64,000 bases of DNA from Oscheius tipulae (GCA_037178975.1 JASJZH010000002.1:3100001-3164000), one strand, 5' to 3'; counted from the first letter of the stretch, positions 50,546 through 63,395 are shown. Numbers and translations are program-made. Notes: a model not told the origin generated them from the sequence alone.

Positions 50546-51983
50546 ACTCTGGAGCGTTCAGGTCGCGACATGGTCCAACTGTCGAACCCACGACATTTCC
50601 AGCTGGACAGTCGAGTTTCTCTTCTACATGAGCATGACACTGATCGTCTTCTACCTATATGTCATCTTCACGATCGCGTATCAAAAATTGTTCAAAGGAC
50701 AGTTCAAGAGCTCCTTCTATAACTGTGCATTTGTCCTGGCCATTGGAGACGTTGGGATACTGCTGATCTACTCACGAGGTATACAGGATCTTGTTTTGAA
50801 ATTAGAGTAGTATTAGCCACAATTCCCACGTGTGTACTCCTGGGGATTCCGGCTCGTTACCTGGCCTGGGAGTCACTGGGCGTCTTTTGTGTTGATCTCA
50901 TCTACGGGATCAACCTTGTGATGGCAGCTATTCGACTCAACGCAGTGTTCTGTCAACCGACTAACAGAATCAGACAGATTGTGAGTTGTTTAGTTTTGTT
51001 TACTTGGAGAGACGTAAATAGCAGTAGAACACTGGCCAAGGTGAAAAACAAGGTTGCGGGAAGGGAGGGAGAGTACCATTACCAGTCAATGGAATGGGCG
51101 CTTCATGCCAGCTTCCCAAACTGATCAAAGGTTGGACTTGACCCCGGACCGAATAATCTGAACAGTTTTTTGTGACACACAATGGGCTCAAGTCACTTTC
51201 AAAAGTATACAAGAGTACATGCCTCATAATTTTTCTCTGGATTTTAAAGAGTTCGAATCGGGATGACCCCATGCGATTCAAAATGTTCCCAAAGAATCAT
51301 CGGTTTGCACAAAAGGCTGCTTGTCGCCAATTGGAAACAGAAGCTGAGCAAGCACCTTCCTTCTTTCAAAAGTCCTCTTGTAGTCAGACCAAGACCACTT
51401 TCAGATAATTCTGAACGGGTTCCTGGTCTTCGAATTCTTCTGGGCCTTGTCCATGGCTGTGCTCTACTTCAACGGTATTATAAAGAGGATCTGGTTTGAA
51501 GGGACCCAGTATAAATACGAATGGATTCCGCCGTTCCAATGCCGAACAACTATAAACATGATCCAGCTAGGATTGACTTTTGTCATTTACTGTATCGGTT
51601 TTTGGCGACTGAGACAGGTATCCTTCTCGTCTTTGTAATATCTTTCCCAGTTCAAATCAATGCTGTCCACGAAATCGTCAAGACAAGAACACCGTTTACT
51701 GATGCTAGCCGGACTGATCTTTCTCTGCGAGCTCTTCTTCATTTATAGTTCCGACTGGATTGGATCCCAATGGGGCATCGGGGACGACAAATTCAATGCC
51801 ATGGTAGCCTACTTTGGTCGACCACTGTCCACTGGAATCACTCCCGTGAGTTCAAATGGTTAATATGACTGGCACGCGGTTCAGTTTTTATACCTTCTGT
51901 TTTCTTCTGAGTTGAGGAAATGTTGTTTCTGCTGTCGGAGACAGGGCTGTGCAAAGAGTAAGAGTGCTAAAAGACACGAGTAA
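50546..51983 (+). CDS. Nematode-type serpentine chemoreceptor, paralogue A
   Basis: Exons 50546-50778, 50817-50980, 51405-51617, 51651-51845 and 51885-51983 join in frame; a first exon upstream is not resolved. Seven helices are visible: FLFYMSMTLIVFYLYVIF, YNCAFVLAIGDVGILLIYS, FCVDLIYGINLVMAAIRL, FLVFEFFWALSMAVLYF, MIQLGLTFVIYCIGFW, LLMLAGLIFLCELFFIYS, and a last one ending GITPFLYLLFSSELRKCC. Conserved short motifs include FYNC...GD, an IRLNAVF after helix 3 and YFG.P...GITP. This resembles nematode Srg/Srv-class receptors. Family assignment is by general pattern, not by a search. Exon sizes and intron positions match the convergent paralogue. Confidence 0.75.
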
Positions 51984-52592
51984 GAGATCTTCAGAGCTAC
52001 CTGGTTCTACACAGTCCGACTCACAGAACAACAAAAGAGCAGTACAGTTGAAGGGGCACGTTGTCCAATGAAACGAAGAATGTCTCTTTGCTAAACCCCT
52101 TTGCTGCAACCGCTACCTCAACCAAATGCCGTCTAATAAAGTTGTTAATGAAGCTATTTTCCACCACTTTTTCTTTACCGAAGCTGTCAAATTCCTGCTC
52201 TTCGATTAAACTTTTCTCACCCTTTTAGTGTAATCCGTTGTTCCTATTACTCTCCCGCTGTCAAACTGTTGCCAGGACGTGGGAGAAAAATTGGAACGGG
52301 GTAGGTCTCGTATGATCTCTACTAAGCCTGTCCTTTTTTGTACCAGGGCAGCAAGCACACTAGTCAGAACTGCCACGCAGGTGGTAGATACTGTTTTTCT
52401 AGCTTCTTCGTGTATCCGAGCTAAGCGAGGCTACTGTAATATTGTTTTTTTAACAAGTCATTAGTACTGTCCTCTTGTGTTATTATGTTTTTCATAGCCG
52501 CCTATATGATTTCCGTTCTATGTTCTCTGTAGCAGATTGTAAACAATCATAAAACTTTATTCGATTTAATCTAATGAAGAGGCTGTGAATAG
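51984..52592. other. Shared 3' region of the two convergent receptors
   Basis: About 600 bases between the two stop codons. An AATAAAGTT string at 52135-52143 (plus) could end gene A. A TTTATT at about 52556-52561, read in reverse, gives a signal for gene B. No gene is seen. Confidence 0.45.
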
Positions 52593-53898
52593 CTATTGAA
52601 CCACATTACCCGCTTCAGCTGCTGAACTGTTCGGAGTGGACTTCTGCTTGTAGCAGAAAAAGACAGCGTAACGGACGTCGGTGGAGAACATTACGTAGAG
52701 TAACTAGGAAAAAATTGCTTCAAGAACTCCTTCCTACCGGAGTGATTCCTGTAGCCACTGGCTTGCCGAAATAGCTCAGATTCCCATTGAATTCGTTGCT
52801 GCCGATGCCGAAAAAGGAGCCGATCCAGTCAATACAGTAAAAGAAGAAGAGTTCACAAATAAATATTAGTACTGCCAAAAGAAGGAGGCGGTATTCCTGT
52901 CTGTAGGTCTTGGCCGACTGGATATTTCGGACCTGTTAACTTTTTTCAACAAACCCAATTACTGGACTAACCCTCCGCAGCTGATAAGCTGACCCACAGT
53001 ACAGGATAAAAGTGACAGTCAGCTCTGTCAGTGTCCAAGGAGTCCGGATGAAACTGACGGGGAACAACAGCTCGGACTTGTACTGAACTCCGGTAGGAAA
53101 CCATATCCGTTTGGCCAGTCCCTTGAACCAGATGAACGACCAGGTTATAGCAAACAGAAAGATTAGGACGAGGAAGAGATTGAGGACGATGTCTCTCTGG
53201 AAATGATCAGCTGACCTTCAACAAAAAGTGGATATGAAGCTGTCTATTTTTTCGTGACTAGAGGAGAGGAGCCTTCCCACGCAATTTCGTACAATGTCAA
53301 GACTCTCTGGTACTGTCAACCTAGTGATTTGAATTGCTCGGATCTATGGTAATGTGACGGGCATTGGACAGAGAGAGAAGTACTGAGACTAACAGTGCAA
53401 AAATAATAGAGAGGCAGATACTGATTTGCCCCCAGAGTGGTCACGATTCTAAGAGCCTACCTCCCTTCTCCTCGTCGGGTAGTAGCACGAGAGAACCGCG
53501 TCCAGACGAATGGTCGATATCACGAGATTGGTCCCGTAGATGAGTTCAATACAAAACAAGGTTAACGACTCCCAGGCGAGGTATCGAGGAACAATGTTTC
53601 GCAGCACACAGGATGTCATATTGGCTACAAATAGTTTTCAGAAGACTGTTGTCTGTCAGACCTCTTGATGACAGGAGCAAAGTTCCAATATCACCGAGAG
53701 CCAACATAAAGACACAGTTGTAGAACGGTCCTTTGAAGGCGCCCTTCAAAAGACGGTGATAGGCGATAATTGCCATTATTAGCAAGTACAAGACGATTGA
53801 GATGAGGCAGATACAGAAGAGAAGTTCGGTTCCGAGCTCGGAGACAGCCCAAGGGGTGCCCTTGCATTTCGTCCAGTTGGTGAACTGAATGTGGCAAT
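52593..53898 (-). CDS. Nematode-type serpentine chemoreceptor, paralogue B
   Basis: Exons 53662-53898, 53461-53624, 52972-53196, 52738-52932 and 52593-52703 join in frame. A preceding exon around 53899-54190 (ending TPSINTLLEIAEDAV, phase compatible) is likely but its start is unclear. Motifs mirror paralogue A: KGPFYNCVFMLALGDIGTLL, IVPRYLAWESLTLFCIELIY, NLVISTIRLDAVL, ICELFFFYCIDWIGS and YFGKPVATGITP. Two exons have exactly the same length as in A (164 and 195 bases). Seven helices are predicted, with an extracellular Cys-containing segment before helix 1 (DCHIQFTNWTKC). It probably senses an external chemical in a sensory neuron; the ligand is unknown. Confidence 0.75.
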
Positions 53899-54212
53899 CT
53901 AAGGACGAGAGAGACCTACAGCATCCTCAGCAATTTCCAATAAAGTGTTAATAGATGGAGTTTCCATTCGAAATCTATGACCACATGCGTAGTAATGGCA
54001 TAACTGCCGGTACAAGACAACAACGAAATTGCTCGCAATGAGGTTATGCAATGAGTTGCCACATGTTGGAGAGAGACAAACAGAGATTGAAATGAACTGC
54101 TTATATACCAGGAATTCGTGACTCCAGACGTTTGGGTACTTTCTGGCTTTTGATAATCCTGTAAACTGAATGTCGATTTGAAGATACAACTAGTTAAAGC
54201 CTTTACATCCAC

Positions 54213-55005
54213 TAGAACCTCACCGTGAGGAAGAAGGCTCGAGTTGAAGACAGTTCCACAGGAAAGAACGGCTCTCTGCGATGGTAAAGAGCAGATTAGA
54301 AGTAGTCAGAAATTAGTTGGCGTCTGAAAAAAGAGACTGGTCAGTCGAGTCAATTCTGCTCTGACGGAGACCGAGGGAGAGTATAACTGACTTCTTTCTC
54401 TACTGTTTCTTCCTTTGATGAAACAGCTGATAGAAAAACTTACAAATGACGATATCGTTTCAGAAAAGGATGACTGTCTTCGCCCAAGCGATTGTGTTCT
54501 CCTACACACTACACCTAGGTCATCATATCGAACCTTATATGTTCCTGACGCCAAAACCTTCAACCTAGACGAGACTGTGCTCTCATAGTTGTCAGACTAT
54601 GCTTTTTTGTGCTGTTATCTCTGTAGTACAGAGTCTGAACAAAAAAGTTCTTAGATTTTACTGGCTGTATCTATCCGGATCTCCTTCCGAAACTTCCGGG
54701 TCGGCCTTGCTAATTGACTAAAAGTCGAAAAAGATTGCGGTGAGAGAGCGCGGGGTATCGTGTGCCCATTATGGTGGGCGACCAGCTGTCTCTCTCAGAA
54801 ACGAGGACCAACCTTGTCTTTATCTCTCTCTCGTCGTCGTCTCTTCTCTCCCGTCTCCTATCGGAACAGACTCTCTGCGCCGGTGCGCTCCTTCACCTGT
54901 CCGCTCTTTCGACACCCGTCTGACCGTCTCGATCGATGGCCGAATACACAGAGACAGTCCGCTGGCTGCTGGCCCCGTGTATGACTGTTCAGCAGCCGGG
55001 AAGAG
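54213..55005. other. Divergent promoter region of receptor B and VEPH1
   Basis: No exon is supported. The part from about 54700 is CT-rich and GC-richer, as expected for a transcription start region. A ttcag acceptor lies about 15 bases before the VEPH1 start codon. Confidence 0.4.
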
Positions 55006-58000
55006 ATGCACCCTCTTATGGCACGGGTGCTGGATCTCCGCCAGCTCAATCAGGCCGGACAACTCTTTGCCCTCAGTGATTATGACGTCATCACCGACCT
55101 CGTGAGTTCATCTCATGTTTTTATACTTTTGGAATGGACAGTAGTGATCCTGTTTGTTTGCATTGACCCTCTACGACCAGCTAGATGATGAGCCAGCTAG
55201 AAATTAGTCTTTGGCAATCACAATAGCTCGCATAAGTGTCACAAGAGGGGTGAGATACGACGACGACCTTCATCGAACGCATTTATTTATAGCCAGAAGA
55301 GGAAGTTTGTCTAGGAATGGCAATGAACCAGTTTGAGTAGGTGTTCTCACGAAGTAGACATTTTAACGATTGTAGACCAGGTTTTTGCTAGTTTTGCCAA
55401 AACAAGGACTGCAGAAAGTGACATTATCATGTGGAACTGACGGTCGAACAAGCAGGACTTTTGGAGTGCGAAAGTCTGAGAGAGTGAGCTTGATGACCGA
55501 TACGTTTCGGCAATGATCTAATGAACGCGTTTTGAATGACTGGCTCAGAGAAGCCCAGAACAACACTCTTGGTTCATTCTTTCGAAAGCAAGTCAGGTAG
55601 ATTAGGAAATTGCAAGCCGTACAGTCTAGGCGGACTCGAAGAAGACTCTTTCAAAAGTGAATAATACTGTGGTACTGTGAGGAAATAAGACCGAAAGTTT
55701 GACTGGACAGAAGATACTTTCCTTATTTTGCATTGTATGATGACAAGTGTGTTGAGTAGGGTTACAAGAGCCTAGGAATGGTGAGCTTTCACAGGAAGAC
55801 GATACCAGCCCTATGTTAGATTTGACAGTCCACTGACCATCTTTTGTTCAACTTTTCTCCAATATGATCACTTTCATTCCATTTCAGAGTACGGCTCTCC
55901 AGAGAGTTAAAGAGATCTTCACTGACGATGGCTACGCTCACAATCGGGTTGACCAGAATGTCATCGAGATTGTCATTTCCCGAGTCACTGCTGCCATCAG
56001 GTAGAATGTTTCTCTCCTTTTCATTGTTCTTTTTTCAGGGAAACCTCCACGATGGAGACCTACTGTGCTGAACTAGTCGATACATTGGATAGTTGTCTGA
56101 ATCATTCTATGGTAGTCACTGACGACCAGGGCAAGCAGATTGACTCCCCGCATTGCAAGATCGCAAACGATCTGTTGAGTAGTCTCTTTTTGAATTACAA
56201 CAAAAGATCCGTGATGACGCTGGCCGTTCCGGTAGCTATCAAGGTTTGCTTTTCCGGGGGTGAGAAAGAACAAACAGTCGGATTCAGGCGCTGTCCGCGA
56301 GTAACCAAGAACTAGTGAAGAATGTCTCAAACTACATCTCGTTGGCATCAATCCACAATGGGAAGGCTCTGGCCCATTACGCGAACCAGATAATCGGTCA
56401 TATTATCCACAACGGTTAGTTGTTTGCCTGACTCTCGTTCCAAATGAATCTCACTGTTTGCACTGAGTCAGACAGTCCGACCGCTTACTCACCCCTCCGA
56501 CTCTTGTGTGTTTCATGATGAGAAGAAGGGAACTTTTCAGGGAACCTCTCGCTCCTACGGGTACTTCCACAGATCTACAATGAGAACCGCGAACCGTTCC
56601 ATGCTCAGCTCAATCTTCTGCTGGAAATGCTGACAAATAAGGAGGCTGACTGTTCCGATAAACTTTCGCTGCTGCAGCTGACCAGCATGATCGCCAACTT
56701 TAAACCTGATGTGAGTCGAGCATTCAGTCTTTACGATTGTGGAGCCACGGAATTTGATGGCGTTTTACTCTTGAGTCAGGAGCGATTAGTGGAGAAGATT
56801 TAGGACAAATTGTAGTGACCGGAACTGGCTTTGCAGCACACAGAGGTGGCTCAACAGACCTTAGGTACAACTGCTAGAAGCTCGCCGCTATAGACCCCTT
56901 TCGGAAAATTCAAAGACAAAGTCCCGGTGGATTTGAGGCTGTAAGGACTGTTGATCCCGAAGGGCGTACTCAGATCAGTTTGGAATACAACCAGGTTGTC
57001 TCTACGTTAAGAGGCGGGAGCTCAAGTCGAACCATTCTCGCTGTCACAACTACTTAGAGCTTTGCTCTGAAACATGAACCCCAGTCTGGGAACGACCAGC
57101 GTTTCATCCGCGAATCCTGGTCATAGTCACGTCCTACCTGAATGTACTCGAAAAGAGATATCATTTTCAGCTCCTGACCCCGTATCTCTCCATGTTCGAC
57201 TCTTTCCTCCGCTCTCCTTCTACTTGTACAGCTGTTCTCAACATCTATATGTCTATCATCTCCAAAGGAAAGGCAGCTCTCCTTGCCCCCTACATCGAGT
57301 CCTTGAAGGACATCTCTTCCAAGCCGGCTTTCACCAGCAACAAGGTCACCGTCTCCAAGGTATCCTCCAGTTCTTGTTGTTACAATATCCGAGTTTAGAT
57401 AATCGGAAATATCGGTCGAGTCTCTCCCCAATTGGCTTCAAACGCCATGGAGGAGTTGATGAGAAGTGCGAAGAGCAGTGACTCGCAGCTTCAGCAGTCT
57501 ATTTTGAACGAGATCGAGGGTATCGGGGACGCGTATCCTCATGCCATTCGTCCCAATGTCGAGACACTAAGGTCTCTGAGAACTCCCTCAAATTCGAGAA
57601 TAATCGATAGGATAGTCAACATGACAGGGTGAGAGAGCTCTTGTTCAGTAGAGGTCCGAAATTTCAGTGAATCCTCTCGAAGTTCCCTCGTCGGATCCTA
57701 TCTGATCCCGCCCGAGCCCACAACCACTATTTACCTTGCAGAACCCAATTCCAGTGACTCTTTGATTCGAAACTCTCAGCAGAGAGTCACTGGCAATAGT
57801 AGGAACAGTATCATTGCAGGGTATGTTAAGTTTCGACTGACAAGAATCGAGAATTCAGTGGTTCGAGAACTTTGTTCCCAGTCGAGGCTGAGAATTCGAC
57901 ACAAGAACTGGATAGGAATACTCATCAGCTGGCAATGAAGTACCAGAACACTAGCAGCGGTAGTCTACCGAGGATCAATTCGAGAAGTCACACTAGCATG

Positions 58001-60888
58001 AATGGGTAAGGATTTTCTAGTGTCTTTATCAGATTCTCGACTCTCTACAGTATTCCTGAAAACATTTCTGGCTCCCGGCTTGAAGAGAGTCTTCCTTGTT
58101 AGATCCCGGGAATAAAACAGAATGGGACTAACCTCGCTGCTGAGATCCCGGCGAACTGTCCTTGAAGAATAATGGGAAGACGATGAGCTTCGAGCCAATG
58201 CCGTGAGTGAAGGAAGTAGAAGTCGTCCTTTTCCTCTCGTCCCTCCTGGCTCGGTAGATCTCGTAGTCGTCAGTGTAGAGTCATTCGGACGTTGTCGTTG
58301 TTCTCCTTCTTGTACTCGTTTCTCATTCGCAGCAGTCAGATCGACATTGTAGAGCTGTCGAGGAGCGTTCCTGAAGCCTTCTTCTGCTACCCTGGCTCCA
58401 CGTTCTTTGGGCAGACTCTATTCTTCTGCTCCGGCGGTTCTCGTCATCGCAGCGTCATCAGAGTTCTTGTCGTTTATCTCCTTCTGCTCTCAACTCCAAT
58501 CGTCTTTCTCCTCTCCTACAGACAGTTTCACAGTCATCAGTCTTATCCTGGTAGACTACCGCGGAGTGTTTCCAAAGCAGTCATCACCTGTTGTCCTGGT
58601 ATCCTTGACTTTTGATTAGAATTATGGCTGACAAAACAGAACATATCATTTTGGTTCGAAGAGATCTGGTAGAAAACTAGGGTGACATGTCAAAGCCTGT
58701 CAGGCATCATCGAGGATAAGCCAGACAGTCGATAATTGTGGACGAAAGGAGAAAGCTGCTCTTGCGGAGGTGGCTCTACCAGGACGGAACTACTTCCTGA
58801 CCGACAACTTCTACCGATTCGGGCCAAACGTTTTCCACAGTAAGAGACTAATAGAATCAATTTCCAGCCACCGATCAACCTGCGACAACATGTCCGTCTC
58901 TCGTGAGCTCTCCCAATGCTCCATTCCTGCCTCGATAGCCGGTGGCAGTGGTCGAGCTCCTCCCGAATACGTCAGTCGTCCTCCTCCCCAGTATCAGCCC
59001 CCAAAAAATAGCACGCTCGAGTCCACGCCTCATATCCAAGTAAGATTTATCGTCTTTTCTCACGAACACATTCCAGATGGGAAGAGACGGACGCGTCAGG
59101 CCGGTGGGTGGAGCCAGAAGACCGGTCAAATGGCCTGCTGGTAGCTACGAGACAACGTTTCCGGCCAACTCGGATCCGGTAACCACGACCAAAATGCACC
59201 CGTTGACTGAGGAGGACGAAAACCAGTGGAGTGTAAGTCTTGGATTCTAATCATCGAGTACTTTTCTATCAGGGAGTCGTCGACAGATCCGACGTCGTCC
59301 TCCAATTCGTCGAGCACCGAAAGAACAAGATCCGACGCTTCGTTTCCGAAGTCTCTTCCCGATTCCCAATTCCCATACAGTGCACTGTCGAGGGCTCCAA
59401 AAGTAGAACTCTTTCTCTCATTCCTCATCGAACTTCCAGGCTCAAAACATCGAATGCTCGTCCACTTCTCCTGTCAATCTCACCAGTCAGCGTATTGTGT
59501 CTTCAACGACGAGTATCTCTTCGCCTTCAAGACCAAAATGGCTGCCAGCTGGCTACATCTCATGTTTCTCCAGATGCAATGCACGGCGCTGGACAATGGA
59601 GGCAATCCAGTGGCGCAATCTTCCAATTCCTATCAGACTCTGGCCAAGTGAGTATTTCTAAGGGTGTGGAAAGTAGTCTGTTTGACAGTGTATTGGACAC
59701 ATGTTCTACTAAGGTAGGGAGCGGATATCATTGTAGAATAGAAATAGACGAGAGATGGAGAGTCAAGAGAATCGTCGTTACCGCTCGAAGACAGACTGAA
59801 ACTCATTGTTCTCTCTGACCAAAAGATCACTGAACTGACTAACTTTTCAGATGCTGGCAATGTTTGCCCCAAACTATCCACAAGGATAAGCCCTTCGTAA
59901 CCCTGGTTACCAGTGCCTTTCCTACTTCCAAAGACCAAGAGAAGTTGCTAAAAGAGCTGGAAGATGCCAACTTCTTCGACTGTTTCTATATGGATCCGGC
60001 CACGAACAGATGGAACTGCTTCAGTTGCTCTAATCCGGACAGAGTTCGGTAAGATCTGAAGTCACGACTGCAGAAAACCGAAACTTTAAGCTGCTTCGTG
60101 GAGGAAGGAGGCGTCCACAAGATGCTCGAAGGCCATCTGAAGGAGAAAAAGGGGCGGTGGAGATTCTTCCGTCGATACCATACGAAATACTTCACTCTGA
60201 GTAGCGCTGCCCTCACCTGTAGCAAGCAACAAGACTCGGTCAGTTCTTTGTGGGATTTTCACCAAAATTTCAGGACAAGACAGTGGGCACTCTCCCAGCC
60301 ATTGATCTCAAGAGCATTCGGTCTGTCCGGTCTCTTAGTCGGGGCAAGAAGAACAGAAAGTCTCTCCGACGAGCCTTCGAAATCTTCACCTCGGACAACA
60401 GCTCTGTCGTCTTGAAGGTTAGTGACATTTTCTTACCCATTCAAAGTGTGCTCCACATATCCGGAAACGTTTCACAGTCGAGGTTCCATCATTACGAGTC
60501 ATTTACGGATCCTAAATATAAGCTTTCTGCTCGCACATGAATCGAAAAGTATGGCACGAAGTGTCAACAACTTCCGAATTATTAAAGATGAGTTTTACGA
60601 AAGAGTCTTTCATGGTAGAACTGTTCGGTGAGGGAAATCTCTCACAATCAAAACGAGCTTGTCTGTTCTTGACTGTACTCACATCGTTTTTCAAATGAAA
60701 GTGGTTCGGAAAAATTCGGTGCTATTTGGGAGATGTACAGCCGTTTTTGGAGCAGATGAGCTAGGCACAACGCCAAAAAGCCAATGGACACAAATGATTC
60801 AAATTTTTAGGCGACTGACGAGAAACAGGCCGAGGAATGGCTGCACTGCATCCAGATTGCTGTCGCCTGTGCGAAAAGAGACAACTAG
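55006..60888 (+). CDS. VEPH1: VEPH1/melted, PH-domain signalling adaptor
   Basis: Eighteen exons give 915 residues: 55006-55101, 55888-56000, 56039-56243, 56288-56414, 56541-56710, 57171-57359, 57399-57628, 57668-57820, 57859-58005, 58756-58839, 58868-59039, 59077-59232, 59273-59402, 59440-59647, 59851-60048, 60091-60238, 60274-60417 and 60811-60888. The N-terminal helical repeat part follows human VEPH1 closely ([67 protein letters not shown]). A Ser-rich variable middle follows, then [13 protein letters not shown] and [17 protein letters not shown]. The C-terminal PH domain has [20 protein letters not shown] and [19 protein letters not shown]. Melted binds phosphoinositides at the plasma membrane and tunes insulin/TOR and FOXO signalling. 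Exon 10 and its 28-base intron are the least certain. Confidence 0.94.
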
Positions 60889-61150
60889 AACTATTTTCTC
60901 CTGTGATTACAACCCTTTCCCGGTCTTTTTAGAGCTTCAATCCAATACGGACTCCCTTTCCTGAGTTACTCATTTCTCCAAATATCTTTCACCTTACACA
61001 CTTGCTTTAGTCCATGTGCATTTCCCCCCAAAATGAATCTATTTTCACGTCCTTAGTAATTTGTCAAGAAAGGTTTATTATACTGTAGTAAGTAGAAATA
61101 ATACACATAACTGGGAATGTGGAAAGGAGATTGTACCGGGCTACTTTCTT

Positions 61151-62502
61151 CTACTGTTCCATCGCGATAGCCAGCTTCCTCTCGAAGCGCATCTCGTTGT
61201 AGAGGGACAGTCTCATGCCGGCGTTCTTCGTGTTCAACTTGCAGGCTCTGAAAATAACTGATTAGTCCGAAAAGAAAGTAGGGAAACTGACGTGAATATT
61301 TCCGGTTTATAGCGGAACTGGGCCCCGAGTCTCATATCGACGAGATGGCGGAATATCATGCGCACCTCGCGGTCAGAACGGAACAAGCTCTCCTCCGTGC
61401 CCAGGTCCTTTCCTATATTGTTTTCCATATAGTCGAAGTAGATCGTCTTCTGAAAGTGAATTTGATTGAAAAGGAAAAGAGACTCACATCGTTGCTGACC
61501 TTGACTACACTCTTCAGCTTACTGTAAGAGATCTTGGAGATGTACGGGGCTTGGAGACGGCCAGAACAGAACTCCATGCACAGCTTCTCGAGTATTCGAC
61601 GCAGGTTACGCTCTGTACTCTGCAAATAACATATTAGGATGATGACTCGGTCAATAAAAAAAGTAACGGATTCGCCTCTAATTCAAAATAAAAACTGTCC
61701 TCGAGATTCGAACGTGGGTCGGTCAATGTCTCAGTCCGGCTAACCACTATGCTACATGAGCGCGATTTCGCCTAGTGACGGTCCGCACAGATAGACAAAC
61801 AAAAAGACGAACGAACCTCCGAATCGCTAAATTCTCCTCTCTTGAGCTTCGGCAGACAGAGCCAGCTGCCGCCCTCGAGATGATTCTTCTTGGCGAGTTT
61901 GTTGAACGTCTTGGCGGCTTCGGGAGCAATAGCGTTCTCGAAGTTCTGGCTCTCTGTCTGAACTTTTCACTATAAGAACAGGAAAACGTACTTACCTTGT
62001 AGTCCTCTAAACAGGTCTCATAGCTCTTGTGGATGTTCTTGGCCTCGGAAATCGTCTCGTAGATCAGGAATTCATCCTCCACGTCCATCTTGCCAGCTGT
62101 CATACTGAAAAGAGACTATGAAAGGAAAGCAAGGAGAGTCTTACATTCGATGGAATTCTGGGTTGATCTGGGCCACGGTCTTCTTGTCGCTGACTGGGAG
62201 GAACTTGTCCACGAATGGTTGTCCGAGGATTCGGACAACGCATTCGTCGTCGGTCTCGTCGGCGCTTTCCACCAACACGGACAGACTGTAGCTGAAACAT
62301 ATGTGTTGACGAGAAAAAGGGATAACGCATACCCGGTGCGGACGTATTTAGTGTATCGGAACAGCTCGAAGTCGACGACATCGCGACAGCCGGCGATCCT
62401 CTTCACGATTTCTGCCCAGTCGGCGGCCTTGATCGTCGTCGTGATGTTGACGAGGCGCTTCTTTTGCTCTGGCGACGAAGAGACGAAGGCGATTGAGGTC
62501 AT
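61151..62502 (-). CDS. Conserved-looking cytosolic protein of 317 residues, family not recognised
   Basis: Seven exons (62333-62502, 62145-62291, 61996-62104, 61817-61957, 61488-61619, 61292-61449, 61151-61247) join in frame with consistent phases. The start is MTSIAFVSSSPEQKKRLVNI. Parts seen are TIKAADWAEIVKRIAGCRDV, ESADETDDECVVRILGQPF, an Asp/Glu-rich helix MDVEDEFLIYETISEAKN, and a C-terminal half with YISKISYSKLKSVVKVSND and RLGAQFRYKPEIFTACK. There is no signal peptide and no membrane helix. The tight phase agreement and balanced composition indicate a real gene of probable intracellular function. TAF13 lies 442 bases upstream on the same strand. A tRNA-like sequence is inserted in the fourth intron. 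Confidence 0.75.
61695..61775 (-). repeat. tRNA-like sequence in an intron
   Basis: On the minus strand an A box (TAGCATAGTGG followed by TTAG) and a B box (CGTTCGAATCTC) are correctly spaced, and the sequence starts GCTCATG. The T stem does not pair well, so it is a degenerate tRNA or tRNA-derived SINE rather than a working gene. Confidence 0.5.
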
Positions 62503-62944
62503 TTCTTTGGACAGAACAAAAAATTAGGACCTTTGTGGAGGAAAACACAAGAAGAGAGCGGAAAACGGGTTCAAATGACTAGGTGAGCAGTTACAGGTAC
62601 GACCCGGAGTTTTTTTTTTCTTTTTTTGCTAGAATGTAGAAAAAGGGCAAAAAGATAAGGCGGAACCAAAGAAAATGCAAAACTACGAGACCAAAGCAAA
62701 ACTTAAAAATCAAACTTAAAAAAAAACTAGACGTAGAATTGCAGTAGGCAATTTTAAAGGTCTAAAAGCGGCATACTGTTTATAGGCTCCCGGAGGGATA
62801 TGGTGAGAGAGTTTCAACATTCAAAGACTGAAATTGGTAGCTTTGTTTTGGAAAGCAACGCTGCTAGAAGAAGTGCATAAAATGTGGAAAAAGAATATAT
62901 TTACACGCAAATACATCACAAAACAATAGCCAGAGATCGAGCAG

Positions 62945-63395
62945 TCAGAGCGGCTTGGCCTCGTCAAACTGCTTACGAGCCTTCTTCAGTTCCTCGCTCA
63001 TGCTCAGTAGATCCTTAACTCTCGCGTACTTTTTGGCGTCTCTTCTGATCAAATAGTGAATATCCTCCAGCGTTATCTTGTCCTGACGGCCGACTTTCAT
63101 TGCGCGCTCACACAGCTCCTAAAATCAGTTTTTTTATAGAAAAAGTAGACAAAAGACCTTTATGTAGTCCACGACGATGGCCTCGAGTGTTTCTAGCGTC
63201 TTGTCGTAGGGCATTTTGTCATCGCCGAAGCCGTACAGCATGGATCGAAGCTCTTTCCGGAAGAGAAACTTGCGATCCTCGGCCGAGACCTGAATTTTAT
63301 CGACATTCGACCAAAAAAGTGGAAAGACTGACCTTGTCAGACTTCTTGAAATCCTCGTCGTCATCGAAGCCGAAGATATCGTCTTCCTCTTCCAT
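62945..63395 (-). CDS. TAF13: Transcription initiation factor TFIID subunit 13
   Basis: Three exons (63333-63395, 63158-63289, 62945-63118) give 122 residues, the normal length. The acidic start MEEEDDIFGFDDDEDF leads into a histone fold: KFLFRKELRSMLYGFGDD, then YDKTLETLEAIVVDYIKELC, then KITLEDIHYLIRRDAKKYAR. The tail is DLLSMSEELKKARKQF. TAF13 pairs with TAF11 in TFIID and acts in the nucleus in RNA polymerase II initiation. The next gene upstream on the same strand ends 388 bases away, and the 317-residue gene follows 442 bases downstream. Confidence 0.96.

Noticed and set aside
58292-58620. Possible additional VEPH1 exon with hydrophobic translation
   Set aside because: Its sequence is unlike the family and cannot be joined to flanking exons with good splice sites.
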